Both the position numbers and the translations under genes were made by a program. Below are positions 49,795-61,001 of a DNA stretch of 64,000 nucleotides, piece by piece. Every line of letters begins with the position of its first letter. The first letter of the stretch is position 1. This DNA is from Polyangiaceae bacterium. GTDB lineage: Bacteria > Myxococcota_A > Polyangia > Polyangiales > Polyangiaceae. The stretch lies in NCBI GenBank assembly GCA_025936045.1, contig JAICUB010000006.1, forward strand, positions 1 to 64,000. The letters run 5' to 3'. Below the pieces are notes generated by a model. That model searched no databases. It was not told the origin of the DNA and saw only the letters and a list, made by a program, of their open reading frames with translations.

Positions 49795-51096
49795 ATGCGT
49801 CCGAATCGTGGTCATAGAGTTGGTGGCGCCCTCGTCGTAGCGGCGCTCCTCGCGTCACCTTTGCTGATGGATTGCGGCAAGAAGGGCATGGGCGGCATGC
49901 CCGGCGCCGACAAGCTGCCTGGTGGTGGCGCGCTGCCTGGTGCCTGCCCAGCCAACATCGCGGACGCAAACGCGCTCATGGAGGCGAACTTCGGTCTGCA
50001 GGGCGAGCTCGAAGGCAAGGTCAAGGCCGCTCTCGCTGCCGGTGCCGACCTCCAGCAGATCGCGGGCGACGTCGAAGCCGAGGTGACGACCGCTTGCGCG
50101 AACCTCGCGAAGGATCTCGGCGCCAGCGACGCCGACCTCAAGCCGGCCAGCGACGGCCCGGGCAAGAAGGCCGAAGCGGCCTGCAACGCAGCCGTGAAGT
50201 TCGTGGGCGAAGCCAAGGCGAAGGCCAAGGGCGCCCTCAAGGTCGAGGTGAAGCCCCCGCGCTGTTCCGCGTCGATGAACGCCGTGGCGGATTGCGCCGG
50301 CAAGTGTGACGCCACCGTCAAGCCGGGCGAAGCCAAGGTTCAATGCGAAGGCGGCAAGGTCAGCGGCGAGTGCTCCGGCAAGTGCGAAGGCGAGTGCGAC
50401 GTGCAAGCCGGCGCCAAGTGCGAAGGCAGCTGCAACGGCGAGTGCTCGGGCGAGTGCTCGGCGGACATCTCGGGTAAATGCGACGGCACCTGCGACGGCA
50501 AGTGCGACGGCAAAGACTCGAAGGGCAAGTGCGCCGGCCAGTGCGACGGCAAATGCAAGGGCAACGCCAAGGCGAACTGCAGCGGCACCTGCAAGGGTAC
50601 CTGCAGCGCGGCGTGCACCGTGCAGGCCAAGGGCGAGTGCAAGGGCGAATGCTCGGGCAACTGCAGCGTCGAGATGAAGGAGCCGAAGTGCAGCGGCGAG
50701 GTGAAGCCGCCGCAGATGAGCGCGGAGTGCAAGGCGCACTGCAACGCGTCGGTCAACGCAAAGGCCGAGTGCAAGCCGGCGTCCGTCGTCGCGAAGGTCG
50801 AAGGCTCGGCCGACGCGCAGGCGTCGATGAAGCTCCAGTCCGCGGTCGTGAAGGACCTGCCCGCCATCCTCAAGGTTTCGATGGGCATGAAGGGCAAGCT
50901 CGAGAGCGTCGTCGGCGAGGTGAAGACCTCGCTCGAGGGCGCGGAAGCAGCCGTGAAGGGCGGCGGTGACGCGGCGCTCAAGGTCGGTGCCTGCTTCGCC
51001 GGCTCGCTCAAGGCGGAAGCCGACGCTGCGGTATCGATCAACGTGTCGGTCAAGGCGAGCGCTTCGGCGAGCGCTTCGGCCGGCGCCGGCGGCTGA
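49795..51096 (+). CDS. Cysteine-repeat (CxGx)n lipoprotein
   Basis: A 433-residue lipoprotein with a strong Shine-Dalgarno (GGAGGA 8 nt before ATG 49795) and signal VGGALVVAALLASPLLMDC. After an Ala/Lys-rich helical region, residues 157-326 hold 28 cysteines, most at exactly 4-residue steps as C-x-G-x (ECSGKCEGEC, SCNGECSGEC, TCDGKCDGK). A second Ala-rich helical region and an Ala/Ser tail close the protein. All repeat Cys codons are TGC. No known cysteine-rich family matches by eye; metal binding or a disulfide-laddered rod are possible. It is a single-gene unit with a strong terminator. Confidence 0.8.
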   Translation: MRPNRGHRVGGALVVAALLASPLLMDCGKKGMGGMPGADKLPGGGALPGACPANIADANALMEANFGLQGELEGKVKAALAAGADLQQIAGDVEAEVTTACANLAKDLGASDADLKPASDGPGKKAEAACNAAVKFVGEAKAKAKGALKVEVKPPRCSASMNAVADCAGKCDATVKPGEAKVQCEGGKVSGECSGKCEGECDVQAGAKCEGSCNGECSGECSADISGKCDGTCDGKCDGKDSKGKCAGQCDGKCKGNAKANCSGTCKGTCSAACTVQAKGECKGECSGNCSVEMKEPKCSGEVKPPQMSAECKAHCNASVNAKAECKPASVVAKVEGSADAQASMKLQSAVVKDLPAILKVSMGMKGKLESVVGEVKTSLEGAEAAVKGGGDAALKVGACFAGSLKAEADAAVSINVSVKASASASASAGAGG

Positions 51097-51117
51097 TACC
51101 GACGCCATCGGACGAGT

Positions 51118-51160
51118 TTCGGCGCGGGCGCTCGCAAGGGGCCCGCGCCGAATTCGTTTT
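51118..51160 (+). terminator. Intrinsic terminator of the cysteine-repeat lipoprotein gene
   Basis: A 12-bp perfect stem, TTCGGCGCGGGC with GCCCGCGCCGAA, around an 11-nt loop and followed by TTCGTTTT. It lies 21 nt after the stop codon. Confidence 0.75.
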
Positions 51161-51199
51161 GTGGGTATTGGGGGGTGCGCTCGCCGTCTTCGGCGGGCG

Positions 51200-52564
51200 C
51201 TAGCCGGCGCTCGCCGTGTCACGGCGAGCGGCTTCGGCCAGCTCGGAGAGCATCGTCTTCAGGGTCTCGGGATCCGGACCTTCGAGCATGAGCCGGAGCT
51301 TCGGCTCCGTACCGCTCCAGCGCACGAGCACGCGCCCGTTCGTCCCGAGCGCGGCTTCGGCCGCGGCGATGCGGCTCGACAGCTCCGACATCTCTTCGAG
51401 CGGACGGCGCGACGGCAGCTTCACGCTCTCGAGCAGCTGCGGCACGCGCTCCATCCCACGCGCGAGCTCGCTCAGCGGCCGCTCTTCGCGCAGCATGATC
51501 GCGAGCACCTGCAGCGCCGCGACCGTGCCGTCTCCGGTCGTCGCGTGCTCGGCGAAAATGAGGTGACCCGACTGCTCGCCGCCGAAGGTGAGCCCGTCCT
51601 TGCGCATCTCCTCCATGACGTAGCGGTCGCCGACGGCCGTGCGGCGGAGCTTCGCGCCCGCGGCGGCGAGCGCCCGCTCGAGCCCCATGTTGCTCATCAC
51701 GGTCGCGACGACGGTTCCCTTGGCGAGCCGCCCGGCGCGTGAAAGTCGAGTGCCGCAGAGCGCCATCACCGCGTCGCCGTCCACGATCTCGCCGTGCTCG
51801 TCGACGAAGACGACCCGGTCGGCGTCGCCGTCGAGCGCGACGCCGAGGTTCGCCTTGCGTTTCTTCACCTCGGCGGCGACCTGCGTCGGGTGCAGCGCGC
51901 CCGCCAGGCGATTGATGTTCACGCCGTTCGGGCGGCAGCCGATTGAGCACACCTCCGCGCCGAGCTCCGCGAGCACCGCCGGGGCGACGCGGTAGGCAGC
52001 GCCGTGGGCCGCATCGACCACGATTTTCAAACCGTGGAGCGTGAGCTCCCGCGGGAAGGTGCTCTTCGCGTAAACGACGTAGCGCCCGAACGCGTCCTCG
52101 AGGCGCTCGGCGCGGCCGACGCCGCTGCCCGTCTTGCCGAGCGTGAGCAGCTTCGGGTCGGCGAGCAGCGCTTCGATCGCGGACTCCTCGTCGTCGGGGA
52201 GCTTGAAGCCGTCCGGACCGAACAGCTTGATGCCGTTGTCGGCGAAGGGGTTGTGGCTCGCGCTGATCACGACGCCCGCGTCGGCGCGCATCGTCTGCGT
52301 GAGGTTTGCGACCGCGGGCGTCGGAATCGGGCCCGTCAGCAGCACGCGGCCGCCCATCGCGCAGATGCCGGCCGCGAGCGCCTGTTCGAGCATGTATCCC
52401 GAAAGGCGCGTGTCCTTGCCGATCAAAATCCGCGGAACGCGCGAGCCGCCGCGGCGGGCGACGTAAGCGATGGCGCGACCGAGGCGGAGCGCGAGCTCCG
52501 GGGTCATCGGCTCGCAGCCGGCGCGGCCGCGGATTCCGTCGGTCCCGAAAAGTTGACGTGTCAT
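51200..52564 (-). CDS. glmM: Phosphoglucosamine mutase
   Basis: A 454-residue enzyme converting glucosamine-6-phosphate to glucosamine-1-phosphate for peptidoglycan. LFGTDGIRGRAG opens the protein, the phosphorylated Ser is in GVVISASHNPFADNGIK, the metal loop is LDGDADRV, and the sugar loop GGEQSGHLI and phosphate loop RWSGTEPKLRLML are present. ATG 52564 is chosen; an upstream frame extension lacks family sequence. It lies 91 bp downstream of folC with a hairpin between. Confidence 0.94.
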   Translation of the reverse strand: MTRQLFGTDGIRGRAGCEPMTPELALRLGRAIAYVARRGGSRVPRILIGKDTRLSGYMLEQALAAGICAMGGRVLLTGPIPTPAVANLTQTMRADAGVVISASHNPFADNGIKLFGPDGFKLPDDEESAIEALLADPKLLTLGKTGSGVGRAERLEDAFGRYVVYAKSTFPRELTLHGLKIVVDAAHGAAYRVAPAVLAELGAEVCSIGCRPNGVNINRLAGALHPTQVAAEVKKRKANLGVALDGDADRVVFVDEHGEIVDGDAVMALCGTRLSRAGRLAKGTVVATVMSNMGLERALAAAGAKLRRTAVGDRYVMEEMRKDGLTFGGEQSGHLIFAEHATTGDGTVAALQVLAIMLREERPLSELARGMERVPQLLESVKLPSRRPLEEMSELSSRIAAAEAALGTNGRVLVRWSGTEPKLRLMLEGPDPETLKTMLSELAEAARRDTASAG

Positions 52565-52612
52565 TGAGCTTCGATTCGCAAGTGAGGAGTCGAGGTCACG
52601 GACGGCACAACA

Positions 52613-52633
52613 ACCCACGTGCCACACGTGGGT
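52613..52633 (-). terminator. Hairpin between folC and glmM, possible terminator or attenuator
   Basis: Perfect 9-bp inverted repeat ACCCACGTG/CACGTGGGT around a 3-nt loop. On the minus strand it is followed by TGTTGTG, only moderately T-rich, so partial termination before glmM or a protein-binding palindrome are both possible. Confidence 0.5.
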
Positions 52634-52655
52634 GCCGAACGAAGCCGCCGCGTCC

Positions 52656-53885
52656 TCACAGCGCGACGGGCGGATCGCTCGGAAGGTTCAAGAGTAGCGC
52701 GCGTGCGGCACCGACCAAGAACGTCGACCCGGTGACCACGACGACGCCGCGCGGCCCCACGAGCGTGCGGGCGCGGTCGAGCGCCTGGCCCACGTCCGTC
52801 GCGGCTTCCCCATTCAAAAACGTCGTCATTTCACGAGGATCGACGGCCCGCGCCACGGGCGGCGCGACGTAAACGCGGTGTCCTGCCACGTTTTCGAGCC
52901 GGCGTAGCATTGCGCGCCAGTTCTTCGTGTTGAGCGCGCCGAACACGAGGGCAATCTCACGTCGCGATTCGATTTCGCCGAGCACGCTCGGGTCGAGGGC
53001 ATGCGACAGCGCGACCGCGCCGTCCGGGTTGTGCGCGCAGTCGAGCAGCGTGAGCTCCTGCCCGTTGCGATGCAGGAGCTCGTTGCGGCCCGGCCACTGC
53101 GTGGCCTCGAGGCCCTGAGCCAAGAGCTCGGGGGTGATGCCGAGCTCCCGTCCGATGGTGACGGCGACGGCGAGGTTCGAGCCGACGAGCGCGATGCGGG
53201 GGTAAGCGAGAGGAGCGCCCGGGATCGGCTCGGGCGTACCGAGCGGCAGGAGCCGCGCGCCGACCGCTTGGATCCGCGCCTCGATCACGGCCCGTGCTTC
53301 GGGGTGGATCTTGCCGAGCACGACGCTCGAGCCCGGCTTGATGATGCCGGCCTTCTCGGTGGCGATCTTGCCGAGCGTGTCCCCGAGCTCGGCCATGTGA
53401 TCGAAGGACACGCGCGTGATGGCGGCGACGACGGGCGGCGGAACGACGTTGGTCGCGTCCAGACGACCGCCGAGCCCGACCTCGAGCACGGCGAGCTCCA
53501 CCCCCGCTTCACGGAAGGCGAGGAACGCCGCGAGCGTCGCGACCTCGAAGAAGGTGAGGTCCGGCGCCGCGTCCATCACCTGGTTCAAGAGGCGGACGAG
53601 CTGTACGTCTTCGATCGGCGCGCCGTCGATCTGGATGCGCTCGGCGAAGCGATTCAGGTGCGGCGAGGTGTACATGCCGACGCGGCGGCCGCCCGCGCGC
53701 GCCATCGACGCCGTGAAGGCGCACACGGTGCCCTTGCCGTTCGTCCCGGCGACGTGGATCGCCTGAAATGCCTGCTCCGGATTGCCGAAGCGCGCGCAGG
53801 CCGCCTGCATGCGCTCGAGCCCGAGCTTTTGTCCCCTCGGAACGAGCGCGTAGAGGCGCTCGAGTGTTTTCGCGAGATCGCTCAA
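52656..53885 (-). CDS. folC: Folylpolyglutamate/dihydrofolate synthase
   Basis: A 409-residue Mur-ligase-type enzyme. The P-loop AIHVAGTNGKGTVCAF, the SPHLNRFAERI motif, EVGLGGRLDATNVV, FDHMAELGDTLGKIATEKAGI and LLDCAHNPDGA are all present. ATG 53885 overlaps the accD stop, giving the accD-folC pair found in many bacteria. Confidence 0.95.
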   Translation of the reverse strand: MSDLAKTLERLYALVPRGQKLGLERMQAACARFGNPEQAFQAIHVAGTNGKGTVCAFTASMARAGGRRVGMYTSPHLNRFAERIQIDGAPIEDVQLVRLLNQVMDAAPDLTFFEVATLAAFLAFREAGVELAVLEVGLGGRLDATNVVPPPVVAAITRVSFDHMAELGDTLGKIATEKAGIIKPGSSVVLGKIHPEARAVIEARIQAVGARLLPLGTPEPIPGAPLAYPRIALVGSNLAVAVTIGRELGITPELLAQGLEATQWPGRNELLHRNGQELTLLDCAHNPDGAVALSHALDPSVLGEIESRREIALVFGALNTKNWRAMLRRLENVAGHRVYVAPPVARAVDPREMTTFLNGEAATDVGQALDRARTLVGPRGVVVVTGSTFLVGAARALLLNLPSDPPVAL

Positions 53886-54730
53886 GCGGCTCTCCCCACG
53901 AGGTGGCTGAGTAAGGTCGCGAGACTCTGCTTGAGCGCGAGGCGCGGCACGATGGCGTCGATCATGCCGTGCGCGACGAGGAACTCGGGCTGCTGAAACC
54001 CCTCCGGCAACGTCGTCCGTAGCGTGTTCTCGATCACGCGCGGGCCGGCGAAGCCGATGAGGGCGTTCGGCTCCGCGATGTTCACGTCGCCGAGCAGAGC
54101 CGTGCTCGCCGCGACGCCGCCCGTCGTCGGATACAAAAGCACGCTCACGTAAGGCTTCTTGGTTGCCCGGAAGCGGCCGAGAGCGGCCACGCTTTTCGCC
54201 ATTTGCATCAGGCTCAAAATCCCTTCCTGCATGCGAGCTCCGCCCGACGAATGCAGGAGAACCACCGGCAGCCGCTCGAGGGCCGCCCGCTCGAACAAGC
54301 GCGTCATGCGCTCGCCCACGACAGACCCCATACTGCCACCCATGAAGCCGAACGCGAAGCAGCCAAACGCGATCCGGTAGCCATCGAGACGGCCGCGGCC
54401 GATGCGGATCGCCTCGGTGAGCCCGGTGTTGCGCTGGGCCCGAGCAAGCCGCTCGGGGTAGGGCTTGCCGTCGTCGAAGGCGAGCGGGTCCGTGGGCGCG
54501 ATGTGCTCGTCCCAGAGCTCGAGCTCAGCGCCGTCGAGCAGGAGCCGCGTCCAGTCCTCCACCGGCATCGGGTGGTGATGGCTGCAGGCGCCGCAGACGA
54601 GAAAGCGTGCCTCCAGCTCCTCGACGGTGGAAACGGCGCCGCAACCGGCGCACTTGCGAAAAAGGCCACGTCCGACCGAGCGCTTCTCGGCGTTGGTGGA
54701 CTGGGTTGGGGTTCGTTCGGGGAGCGCCAC
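53882..54730 (-). CDS. accD: Acetyl-CoA carboxylase carboxyltransferase beta subunit
   Basis: A 282-residue subunit with an N-terminal Cys4 zinc ribbon (CAGCGAVS ... VCGAC) and a crotonase-type core (GFMGGSMGSVVGERMTRLFE, LHSSGGARMQEG, YPTTGGVAASTALLGD, IGFAGPRVIENT). The start is set at GTG 54730; the frame extends upstream without family sequence. A TAAGCT at 54747-54742, with TTCGAA 17 nt further up, is a promoter candidate that leaves a leader of about 5 nt. Confidence 0.92.
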   Translation of the reverse strand: MALPERTPTQSTNAEKRSVGRGLFRKCAGCGAVSTVEELEARFLVCGACSHHHPMPVEDWTRLLLDGAELELWDEHIAPTDPLAFDDGKPYPERLARAQRNTGLTEAIRIGRGRLDGYRIAFGCFAFGFMGGSMGSVVGERMTRLFERAALERLPVVLLHSSGGARMQEGILSLMQMAKSVAALGRFRATKKPYVSVLLYPTTGGVAASTALLGDVNIAEPNALIGFAGPRVIENTLRTTLPEGFQQPEFLVAHGMIDAIVPRLALKQSLATLLSHLVGRAA

Positions 54731-54741
54731 GCGGAACGAAA

Positions 54742-54770
54742 AGCTTAGACCAAAACGAACTGTTTTCGAA
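54742..54770 (-). promoter_or_regulatory. Candidate promoter of accD-folC
   Basis: On the minus strand: TTCGAA (54770-54765), 17-nt spacer, TAAGCT (54747-54742). The region is AT-rich compared with both flanking genes and lies in the divergent gap with the STAND ATPase gene. Confidence 0.35.
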
Positions 54771-54884
54771 TGTTTGGAGTCAAGGACCCGCCCAGCGTGG
54801 CCCGAGATGGCCCCGGCTTGCAAGCCGGAATATTGTTTTTCCTGGCCTTGAGCAAGGCGGGGAACAGGGGGACACTCGCGCAGC

Positions 54885-57509
54885 TTGAGCGACGAGGCCC
54901 CGCCTTCCACCGCCGCGCCGCTCGTCCGTGCGCCCGTCATCGGCCGGGACGGCGAGCTCGCATTCCTGAAGCAAATCTACGACTCGGCGCTCGCACGCGC
55001 CGAGCTCCGCGTCGCGACCATCGTGGGCCCGGCCGGGATCGGCAAAACGCGCCTCGCCGAACAGCTCCTTTTAGAGCTGCCCGCGAGCCGAAGACCGCGC
55101 GTCTACCGCGGCTCCCCGCGAGCCCAGGGACTTGCCTACGGCCTCTTCGACAGCTTGCTCCGGTCGGCGTTCGAGCTCCACGAGGGGCTCTCCCACGAAG
55201 CGAGCATCGTGCGGCTGAGGGACGAGGTCGCGAGCGTCCTCGACGACCGCCGTGTCGGCGACGTCTGTTATTTCCTCGGCGGGCTCTGCGGGCTCTCCTT
55301 CACGGACAGCCCGTTCACGCGCGCGGTCACCGACGACCCCGCGCAGGCACGCCTCATCCGCCGCGCGGTGCTCCGCAGCTTCTTCGAAGCGGACGCGCGC
55401 CGGGCGCCACTCTGTTTCGTGCTCGACGACCTCGAGGGCGCGGACGAAGACTCGCTCGATCTCCTCACGTACCTGATCCAGGAGCTCAAGGGACCGATCT
55501 TCGTCGTCTGTCTCGCACGCCCCGAGCTCTTGAGCCGCCACGAGCGCTGGCTGCAAGCCGCTGGCTCGCGTCACGATCTCGTCGAGCTCGCGCCCGTCGG
55601 CAGCGTGGACGCGCGCGCGATCATGCAGGCGCTCCTCACGCCGTGCGAGGACGGCCCGCCCGAGCGCCTGCTCGAAGCGGGCCTCGGCATGGCGGGCGGC
55701 AACCCGGGCCTGCTCGCGCACATGGTGCGGATTTTCTTCGATTCCGGCGTGCTCCGCGACGTGGGGGAAGCGGCGGAGCGCCCGGAATGGCGCGTCGATC
55801 TCGAACGGCTGAACCACGCGCGGATGCCGCTCACGATGGACGACGCCGTCGCCGCGCGCCTCGCGGTGCTCTCGGCGGTCGAACGGCGCTTGCTCGAGCA
55901 CGCCGCGGCGATGGGCAGCGTGTTCTGGCTCGGCGGGCTCGTCGCGCTCGCGCGCATGGATCGCGAAGCGCCCGATCTCTGGAGTTCGAAGACGGAGATG
56001 GACGTCGCCGAAATCGAGCGCTCGCTCAGCGAGCTCGTGCAGCGCGACTACGTGCTCCGGCTGCCGGACTCGGCGTTCCCCGGCGAGATCGAGTACGTGT
56101 TCAAGCACAACCTCGAGCGCGAGCGCATCGCGCAGATGATCTCGCCCGCGGCGAGCCGGCGGCGGCATCAGACGATCGCCGATTGGCTCGCGCAAAAGGA
56201 CAACGTGCGGAGCCAAGAGGAATACTCGGCGATGCTCGCGCGCCACCTCGAGCTCGCCGGTTGCCTCACGCGCGCCGCCTTCACCTACGTCGATTCCGGG
56301 GGCCTCGCGCGCGCGCAGTACGCGCAAAAGCGCGCCAACGACCACTACCGGCGCGGGCTCGAGCTGCTCGGTGAGGACGACGCGCGGCGCCGGCTCGACG
56401 CGCTGCACGATCACGGCGACGTGCTGGTTCAGCTCGGGCGCACCGACGAAGCGCTCGCGGCGTTCCGTGAAATGCTCGCGCTCGCGTACCGCCTCGGCTT
56501 GAAGGGCAAGGGCGGCGCGGCGCACAACCGCATCGGCCGGCTGCACCGCGACACGGGCTCGCTCGACAACGCGCGCGAGCACCTCGAGCACGGGCTCGAG
56601 CTCTTCAACATCGTGCGCGATCGGCGCGGCGTCGCGGCGAGTCACGACGACATCGGCAAGCTCTTGTGGATGCGCGGCGAGTACGAGTCGGCGCTCGAGC
56701 AGATGCGCACCGCGCTCGACATGAGGAAGGAGCTCGGCGACGGTCGCTCCATCGCGCTCAGCCTCAACAACATCGGCCTGGTCTGGCGCGATCACGGGCA
56801 GCAGGCCAAGGCGCGCGAGGCGCTCGAGGCGAGCCTCGCCATCCGGCGCGAGCGCAACGATCCGCTCGGCATCGTCGAGAGCCTGAACGCGCTCGGCGAT
56901 CTCGCGCTCGACCACGCCGACGCCGAAAAAGCGCTCAAGCTCTTCTACGAAGCACACGCCATCGCGCGCGACGTAGGCGAGCACAACCGCATCGCCCTCG
57001 TGCTGACGAACATCGGCGAGGCGCTGCTCCGGCTCAAGCGCGCCGACGAAGCGATCACCGCGCTCACGGAAGCCGAAGGGCTCTGCGACGAAACCGGCGA
57101 CCGGCTGCACCTCGCGGAGGCAAAGCAGGGTCTCGCCAAGGCGTACCTCGAGCAGAAGGATTTGAAGCGCGCGCGCGAGGCGATCAAGCGTGCGGTGGAT
57201 TTGCTCGGCCAGGTGCGGAGCAAGCCGCACCTCGCCATCGCGCTCCGCACGCTCGGCGAGGTCACGGGCGCGGGCGCGTGGGGCGACGGCCACGAGGTGA
57301 AAGCGGTGGATTATTTCATGCGTTCGATCGCGATCTGCAAGGAGATCGGCAACGAGTTCGAGGTCGCCAAGAGCTACCGCGCGTTCTCGACTTACGTCTT
57401 CACTTCGCCCGCGTACCGGCACAACGCCGACATCCAGCGCGAAGCGCGCAAACTCGAGTCGATGGCCGAGGAGATTTTCGAACGCCACCGCCTGGGGGCC
57501 GCCTCGTGA
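54885..57509 (+). CDS. STAND-type ATPase with C-terminal tetratricopeptide repeats
   Basis: An 874-residue protein. The AAA/STAND module has [15 protein letters not shown], Walker [18 protein letters not shown] and Walker [20 protein letters not shown], followed by a winged-helix-like stretch ([20 protein letters not shown]). Residues about 480-860 form TPRs ([70 protein letters not shown]). There is no kinase, cyclase or DNA-binding domain attached, unlike many relatives, so it probably works as a scaffold or switch with a separate partner. Start TTG 54885. Overlaps dut by 4 nt. Confidence 0.8.
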   Translation: MSDEAPPSTAAPLVRAPVIGRDGELAFLKQIYDSALARAELRVATIVGPAGIGKTRLAEQLLLELPASRRPRVYRGSPRAQGLAYGLFDSLLRSAFELHEGLSHEASIVRLRDEVASVLDDRRVGDVCYFLGGLCGLSFTDSPFTRAVTDDPAQARLIRRAVLRSFFEADARRAPLCFVLDDLEGADEDSLDLLTYLIQELKGPIFVVCLARPELLSRHERWLQAAGSRHDLVELAPVGSVDARAIMQALLTPCEDGPPERLLEAGLGMAGGNPGLLAHMVRIFFDSGVLRDVGEAAERPEWRVDLERLNHARMPLTMDDAVAARLAVLSAVERRLLEHAAAMGSVFWLGGLVALARMDREAPDLWSSKTEMDVAEIERSLSELVQRDYVLRLPDSAFPGEIEYVFKHNLERERIAQMISPAASRRRHQTIADWLAQKDNVRSQEEYSAMLARHLELAGCLTRAAFTYVDSGGLARAQYAQKRANDHYRRGLELLGEDDARRRLDALHDHGDVLVQLGRTDEALAAFREMLALAYRLGLKGKGGAAHNRIGRLHRDTGSLDNAREHLEHGLELFNIVRDRRGVAASHDDIGKLLWMRGEYESALEQMRTALDMRKELGDGRSIALSLNNIGLVWRDHGQQAKAREALEASLAIRRERNDPLGIVESLNALGDLALDHADAEKALKLFYEAHAIARDVGEHNRIALVLTNIGEALLRLKRADEAITALTEAEGLCDETGDRLHLAEAKQGLAKAYLEQKDLKRAREAIKRAVDLLGQVRSKPHLAIALRTLGEVTGAGAWGDGHEVKAVDYFMRSIAICKEIGNEFEVAKSYRAFSTYVFTSPAYRHNADIQREARKLESMAEEIFERHRLGAAS

Positions 57510-57949
57510 CGCGCGTTTTCGCGCGCCGCACGGGCCCGGTCGCGGTGCCGCTGCCGGCGTATCAGACGGCCGGCGCCGCGGGCGCCGATCTGCACGCCGC
57601 GCTCGCCGAGCCCGTGACGCTCGAGCCGGGCGAACGCCGCCTGATCCCGACGGGCCTCGTGCTGCAAATCCCGGACGGCTACGAGGGCCAAGTGCGCCCG
57701 CGCTCCGGCCTCGCGCTCAAGCACGGCATCGGCATGGTCAACGCGCCCGGCACGATCGACTGCGATTACCGCGGTCCCGTGGGCGTCTTGCTCGTGAACC
57801 TCGGCCGCGAGCCGTACGTCGTCGAGCCGCTCGCCCGCATCGCTCAGCTCGTGATCGCGCCGGTCACTCGCGCGACGTTCGAGCCCGCCGACGAGCTCGG
57901 CGCGACGGCGCGCGGCGAAGGCGGCTTCGGCTCGAGCGGCTATTCCTGA
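57506..57949 (+). CDS. dut: dUTP diphosphatase
   Basis: A 147-residue trimeric dUTPase with all five motifs: [50 protein letters not shown] and the P-loop-like [11 protein letters not shown] at the C-terminus. Start GTG 57506 overlaps the ATPase stop (GTGA). It removes dUTP to avoid uracil in DNA and makes dUMP for thymidylate. Confidence 0.95.
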   Translation: MTRVFARRTGPVAVPLPAYQTAGAAGADLHAALAEPVTLEPGERRLIPTGLVLQIPDGYEGQVRPRSGLALKHGIGMVNAPGTIDCDYRGPVGVLLVNLGREPYVVEPLARIAQLVIAPVTRATFEPADELGATARGEGGFGSSGYS

Positions 57950-58008
57950 GTCCGAGGCGAACTCGCGCTGGCAGCATTCGAAGTACCGGGCGTGGAGGTG
58001 AACCCGCT

Positions 58009-59448
<1,440 letters not shown>

Positions 59449-59499
59449 GCGGACCGCCTCCGACACCGTGAGGAGCGACCACGCCGCTCCGAGCCGAGC

Positions 59500-60366
59500 C
59501 TAGTCGATTTGGCCGGCCGGCGCGGGGCTCGGGGAGGTCGGCGCGTTCGCCGGCGCGGGGCCGAGCACGGCGAGGAAGCGACGGGCCGGCTCGACGAAGG
59601 GGCTCGCCGGGTATTCGTGGATGACCCGCTCGAGCACGGCGCGCGCCTTTTCACGCTCCTTCGACTTCATGTACGTCTCGCCGAGGAGAACGAGCGCTTC
59701 CGGCTCGAGCCCCGAGTTGTCGAAGGCGTCGAGGGCGTGCTCGCAGCGGGCGATCGCTGCGTCGAACTTGCCGCGCCCGAGATAAAAGCGCGCGACGTAG
59801 AGCTCGTGACGCGCGAGCAGGCCGACGACGACCGCGCGCATGTAGCGGAGCTCGTCCGAGTAGTTCGAGGCCGGGAAGTCCGAGAGGAACTGGCGGAGGC
59901 TCACGAGCGCGTCGTTTACTGCGGCGAGATCGCGCTCTTCGAGCGGCGGCATCAGCACGGACATGCTCACCGATTCGTACTGCGCCTTGGCTACGCGATA
60001 GCGCGCGTACGGCACCTCGGGGTCGTTCGGGTAGTCGTGAACGAAGGCTTTGTAGCCGCTGACGGCTTCGGAGTACTTGTCCTGCGATAGGTTCGCGTCG
60101 GCGAGCCTGAGCTCGGCGAGCCGGGCGTAGCGGCTGTAGCCGTACTTTTTTTTGAGCTCGTTGAACGTCTCGATCGCGCCTTCCCAGTTCTCGGCCTGGA
60201 GCGCCCGTAGGCCCTGCTCGTACTTGGCCCGGGCGTTCTCCGCGTACTCGAGGGCGCTCTGCGGGGTTTTCTCCTCCGCGGCGCAGCCGACGGCCCCTAC
60301 GGCCGCCGGGACGGCGAGCGCGGTGACGAGCAGGAAGAGCGCACGCTGGGGAGGCGCGGGACGCAT
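59500..60366 (-). CDS. bamD: BamD-like outer-membrane assembly lipoprotein
   Basis: A 288-residue lipoprotein (signal ALFLLVTALAVPAAVGAVGC, lipid Cys28) made of TPR-like helices: YEQGLRALQAENWEGAIETF, FNELKKKYGYSRYARLAELRLAD, YKAFVHDYPNDPEVPYARYRVAKAQY. This matches BamD, the lipoprotein that works with BamA in outer-membrane protein insertion. The C-terminus is Pro/Ala-rich. It starts at ATG 60366 and is divergent from greA. Confidence 0.85.
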   Translation of the reverse strand: MRPAPPQRALFLLVTALAVPAAVGAVGCAAEEKTPQSALEYAENARAKYEQGLRALQAENWEGAIETFNELKKKYGYSRYARLAELRLADANLSQDKYSEAVSGYKAFVHDYPNDPEVPYARYRVAKAQYESVSMSVLMPPLEERDLAAVNDALVSLRQFLSDFPASNYSDELRYMRAVVVGLLARHELYVARFYLGRGKFDAAIARCEHALDAFDNSGLEPEALVLLGETYMKSKEREKARAVLERVIHEYPASPFVEPARRFLAVLGPAPANAPTSPSPAPAGQID

Positions 60367-60484
60367 CGAATGCCCCGGTTAGCCGGGCACCGCCCCGAAC
60401 GCAAGCGAGCACCCTCCCTAAAATCCGCGCTCCTCGAGCTTTGACCTGGCCACCCGGTTCGGGTCGGAGGTAAACATCGAGGCC

Positions 60485-60958
60485 GTGATCGAGAAAGTCC
60501 CCATGACGCCGGCCGGAGCGCAGAAGCTCAAGGACGAGCTTGTCCGCCTCAAAGAGGAGCGCCCGAAGATTTCTCGCGAGATCGGCATCGCGCGCGAGCA
60601 CGGCGACCTCAGCGAAAACGCCGAGTACCACGCCGCGAAGGAGCGCCAGGGCCTGGTCGAGGCCCGCCTCAAGGACATCGAGGACAAGCTCGCGCGCGCC
60701 GAGGTCATCGACCCGACCAAGCTCAGCGGCGATCGGGTGCGCTTCGGCGCGACCGTGTCGCTCACGAACCTCGATAGCGATGAGGCGTCGACGTACCAGA
60801 TCGTCGGCGCGGACGAGGCGGACATCAACCAAGGGCTCATCTCGATTTCGGCGCCGCTCGCGCGCGCGTTGATCGGCAAGAGCATCGGCGACGAGGTCGT
60901 CGTGCAGCTGCCGGCGGGCACGCGCCGTTACGAGATCGGCGACATCGCGTTCAAGTGA
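60485..60958 (+). CDS. greA: Transcription elongation factor GreA
   Basis: A 157-residue factor that rescues backtracked RNA polymerase. The N-terminal coiled coil carries the acidic tip ([19 protein letters not shown]), and the C-terminal domain includes [19 protein letters not shown] and SPLA-like [20 protein letters not shown] 60485 gives [19 protein letters not shown], the usual GreA opening. A small ACCCG-GTT-CGGGT hairpin lies just before its GGAGG. Confidence 0.95.
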   Translation: MIEKVPMTPAGAQKLKDELVRLKEERPKISREIGIAREHGDLSENAEYHAAKERQGLVEARLKDIEDKLARAEVIDPTKLSGDRVRFGATVSLTNLDSDEASTYQIVGADEADINQGLISISAPLARALIGKSIGDEVVVQLPAGTRRYEIGDIAFK

Positions 60959-61001
60959 CCCGAGCGCGCCTCGCCTCGAGGCTGTCCGCGGCCAGAATCG
61001 C

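Noticed and set aside
54748-54776. LexA/SOS-like box (CGAACTGTTTTCG) in the accD gap
   Set aside because: It does not match GAACN4GTTC or GTTCN7GTTC closely enough.
55071-57488. 805-codon antisense frame opposite the STAND ATPase
   Set aside because: Same shadow effect; the plus-strand frame has Walker motifs and TPRs.
60441-60476. greA promoter with TTGACC at 60441 and TAAACA at 60471
   Set aside because: The spacing of 24 nt is too long for a sigma-70 promoter.
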